The translations under genes and the position numbers were made by a program. 5,410 nt of DNA from JAPUDQ01 sp049289035 (GTDB lineage Bacteria; Patescibacteriota; Saccharimonadia; Saccharimonadales; Saccharimonadaceae): assembly GCA_049289035.1 (NCBI GenBank), contig JBAQIV010000076.1:1-5410 (forward strand). Reading direction: 5' to 3'. Numbering within the stretch: position 1 is the stretch's first letter; every line of letters starts with the position of its first letter. Under the pieces are notes generated by a model. The model had not been told where the DNA came from. It made no database searches and saw nothing but the letters and a program-made list of their open reading frames with translations. Below, one piece after another: positions 4,869 to 5,410 of the stretch.

Positions 4869-5410
4869 AGCATCATACCCACCCCTATACATGCGACACA
4901 TGACGCAAGTAGCTTCTTTTTAATAAACGTTAGTTCTTTTAATAGTATAGCAGCCAGTAGTGTCGTCAGTATAACCTTGAAGCCGCTCAACGCGCCGATA
5001 AGCGACGCATTATTTGCTCCCACGAGAGAGAGGATAAACAACAGACCAGCACCGCCACGGACAAGCCCCATTACAAATACTCGATTCCTAAAATCTGATT
5101 TATAAAAATGCTTAAATTCACCTCGATTATAGTACACAGCAAGCAAAAGTAACGGGACAAACTGCAGACCTATGCCGACTATTGCATACGTGGGAGCGCC
5201 GATGTTGTTTAGCAGGTATTTTTCACCTGTTATAGCAAGTCCAAAACAGACGCTCGCAATAACACTGAGGGTACTTGCTAAAACAAAATTGTGGTGATGT
5301 TTGGGCGTTTGTTTGGTAGAAAATATGAGGTAAATGCTCACCATCAACAACAGTCCGCCGCCAAGTTGTAGACTCGACAAGCTCTCGCCTATCAATACCG
5401 AAGACAATAC
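4862..5410 (-). CDS. EamA/DMT-superfamily transporter, C-terminal part (N-terminus beyond the window)
   Basis: The visible 182 residues form the end of the first EamA repeat and the whole second repeat of a 10-TM drug/metabolite transporter in the cytoplasmic membrane. The frame is open to the right edge. The first visible residues, with IGESLSSLQLGGGLLLM, match the typical GE-x-L-x-x-x-Q-x-x-G-x-x-L-I end of repeat one. Five further hydrophobic segments follow, at about residues 40-66, 71-93, 108-129, 134-157 and 163-181 counted from the TTG codon at 5407; KELTFIKKKLLA mirrors the same motif in repeat two. The TTG at 5407 is therefore not the true start, and about 110 residues should lie upstream. 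The gene ends in TGA, overlapping the transketolase start by 7 bp. DMT substrates (amino acids, nucleosides, sugars and others) cannot be told from sequence. By hand count it is more AT-rich than the genes downstream. Confidence 0.88.
   Translation of the reverse strand, partial: VLSSVLIGESLSSLQLGGGLLLMVSIYLIFSTKQTPKHHHNFVLASTLSVIASVCFGLAITGEKYLLNNIGAPTYAIVGIGLQFVPLLLLAVYYNRGEFKHFYKSDFRNRVFVMGLVRGGAGLLFILSLVGANNASLIGALSGFKVILTTLLAAILLKELTFIKKKLLASCVACIGVGMMLW
4878..4886 (-). promoter_or_regulatory. Candidate ribosome binding site of the transketolase gene
   Basis: The minus strand reads AGGGGTGGG, ending 9 nt before the ATG at 4868. It is a G-rich, imperfect Shine-Dalgarno match inside the end of the transporter gene. 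It favours the 4868 start over the ATG at 4901, which has no such sequence upstream. Confidence 0.4.
4944..4952 (-). promoter_or_regulatory. Possible internal promoter: extended -10 inside the transporter gene
   Basis: On the minus strand this reads TGCTATACT, an extended -10 (TGn plus TATACT, one mismatch to TATAAT). It would start transcripts near 4937, some 70 nt before the transketolase ATG at 4868. A second TATACT lies at 4968-4973 on the same strand. No TTGACA-like -35 is seen at the right spacing, and the bases also encode ordinary Ala-Ile-Leu codons of the transporter, so chance is a real alternative. Confidence 0.3.

Larger units (their letters stand above)
724..5410 (-). other. Predicted five-gene operon: transporter, transketolase C-half, PfkB kinase, aldolase, unknown protein
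   Basis: All five genes read on the minus strand with junctions of 7 bp overlap, then 2, 1 and 8 bp gaps. Every downstream start has a Shine-Dalgarno-like sequence embedded in the preceding gene, and there is no room for a terminator or a separate promoter at any junction. The main promoter must lie to the right of the window. Confidence 0.8.

Noticed and set aside
4869..4901. Longer transketolase start at ATG 4901
   Set aside because: It adds MCRMYRGGYDA, unlike the usual start of this subunit, has no ribosome site, and overlaps the transporter by 40 bp. The ATG at 4868 makes the common ATGGTGA overlap. It is not fully excluded.
4862..5407. TTG at 5407 as a true start of a short 181-residue transporter
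   Set aside because: The frame continues to the window edge, and the visible N-terminus is the end of the first EamA repeat, so the gene is truncated by the window rather than short.
1..5410. TGA recoded as glycine (genetic code 25)
   Set aside because: All genes are intact under the standard code without internal TGA, and TGA ends the transporter at the expected place in the fold.

Overview
The window is 5.4 kb of compact bacterial chromosome with almost no non-coding DNA. One gene on the + strand (38-721) faces a tightly packed minus-strand run of five genes (5410 down to 724), the first of which is cut by the right edge. Gene ends overlap by 7 bp or are separated by 1-8 bp. TGA is used as a real stop by the transporter gene, and no other gene reads through an in-frame TGA, so the recoded TGA=Gly lineages (Gracilibacteria, Absconditabacteria) are excluded. 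Compact packing, a transketolase split into halves, a class II aldolase next to a divergent PfkB kinase, and an apparently leaderless promoter together suggest a Patescibacteria/CPR genome, most like Saccharibacteria (TM7). This assignment is inference from gene character; there is no marker gene in the window.

Layout. Positions 1-37 hold a short AT-rich promoter with an exact 11-bp direct repeat. Positions 38-721 (+) encode a LOG/TIGR00730 nucleotide phosphoribohydrolase-like protein. It meets the minus-strand unit tail to tail with 2 bp between the stop codons. Reading the minus strand in transcription order: an EamA/DMT transporter (5410-4862, N-terminus missing), the C-terminal half of transketolase (4868-3876), a PfkB-family sugar kinase (3873-2836), a class II fructose-bisphosphate-type aldolase (2834-1923), and a histidine-rich protein of unknown function (1914-724). 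Each downstream gene has a Shine-Dalgarno-like sequence inside the last codons of the gene before it, which points to one polycistronic, translationally coupled unit.

How the genes could work together. Transketolase interconverts pentose phosphates with fructose-6-phosphate and glyceraldehyde-3-phosphate. A PfkB kinase could phosphorylate fructose-6-phosphate (or another sugar or sugar phosphate), and the aldolase would split the bisphosphate to trioses. The cluster therefore reads as a bridge from the pentose phosphate pathway to lower glycolysis. The convergent LOG protein belongs to a family that releases ribose-5-phosphate from nucleoside monophosphates, which could feed the same route, but that link is only inference. 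The unknown 396-residue protein at the end of the operon is the least explained item. No RNA genes, CRISPR arrays, insertion sequences or attachment sites were seen, and there is no gene-free stretch longer than about 40 bp.
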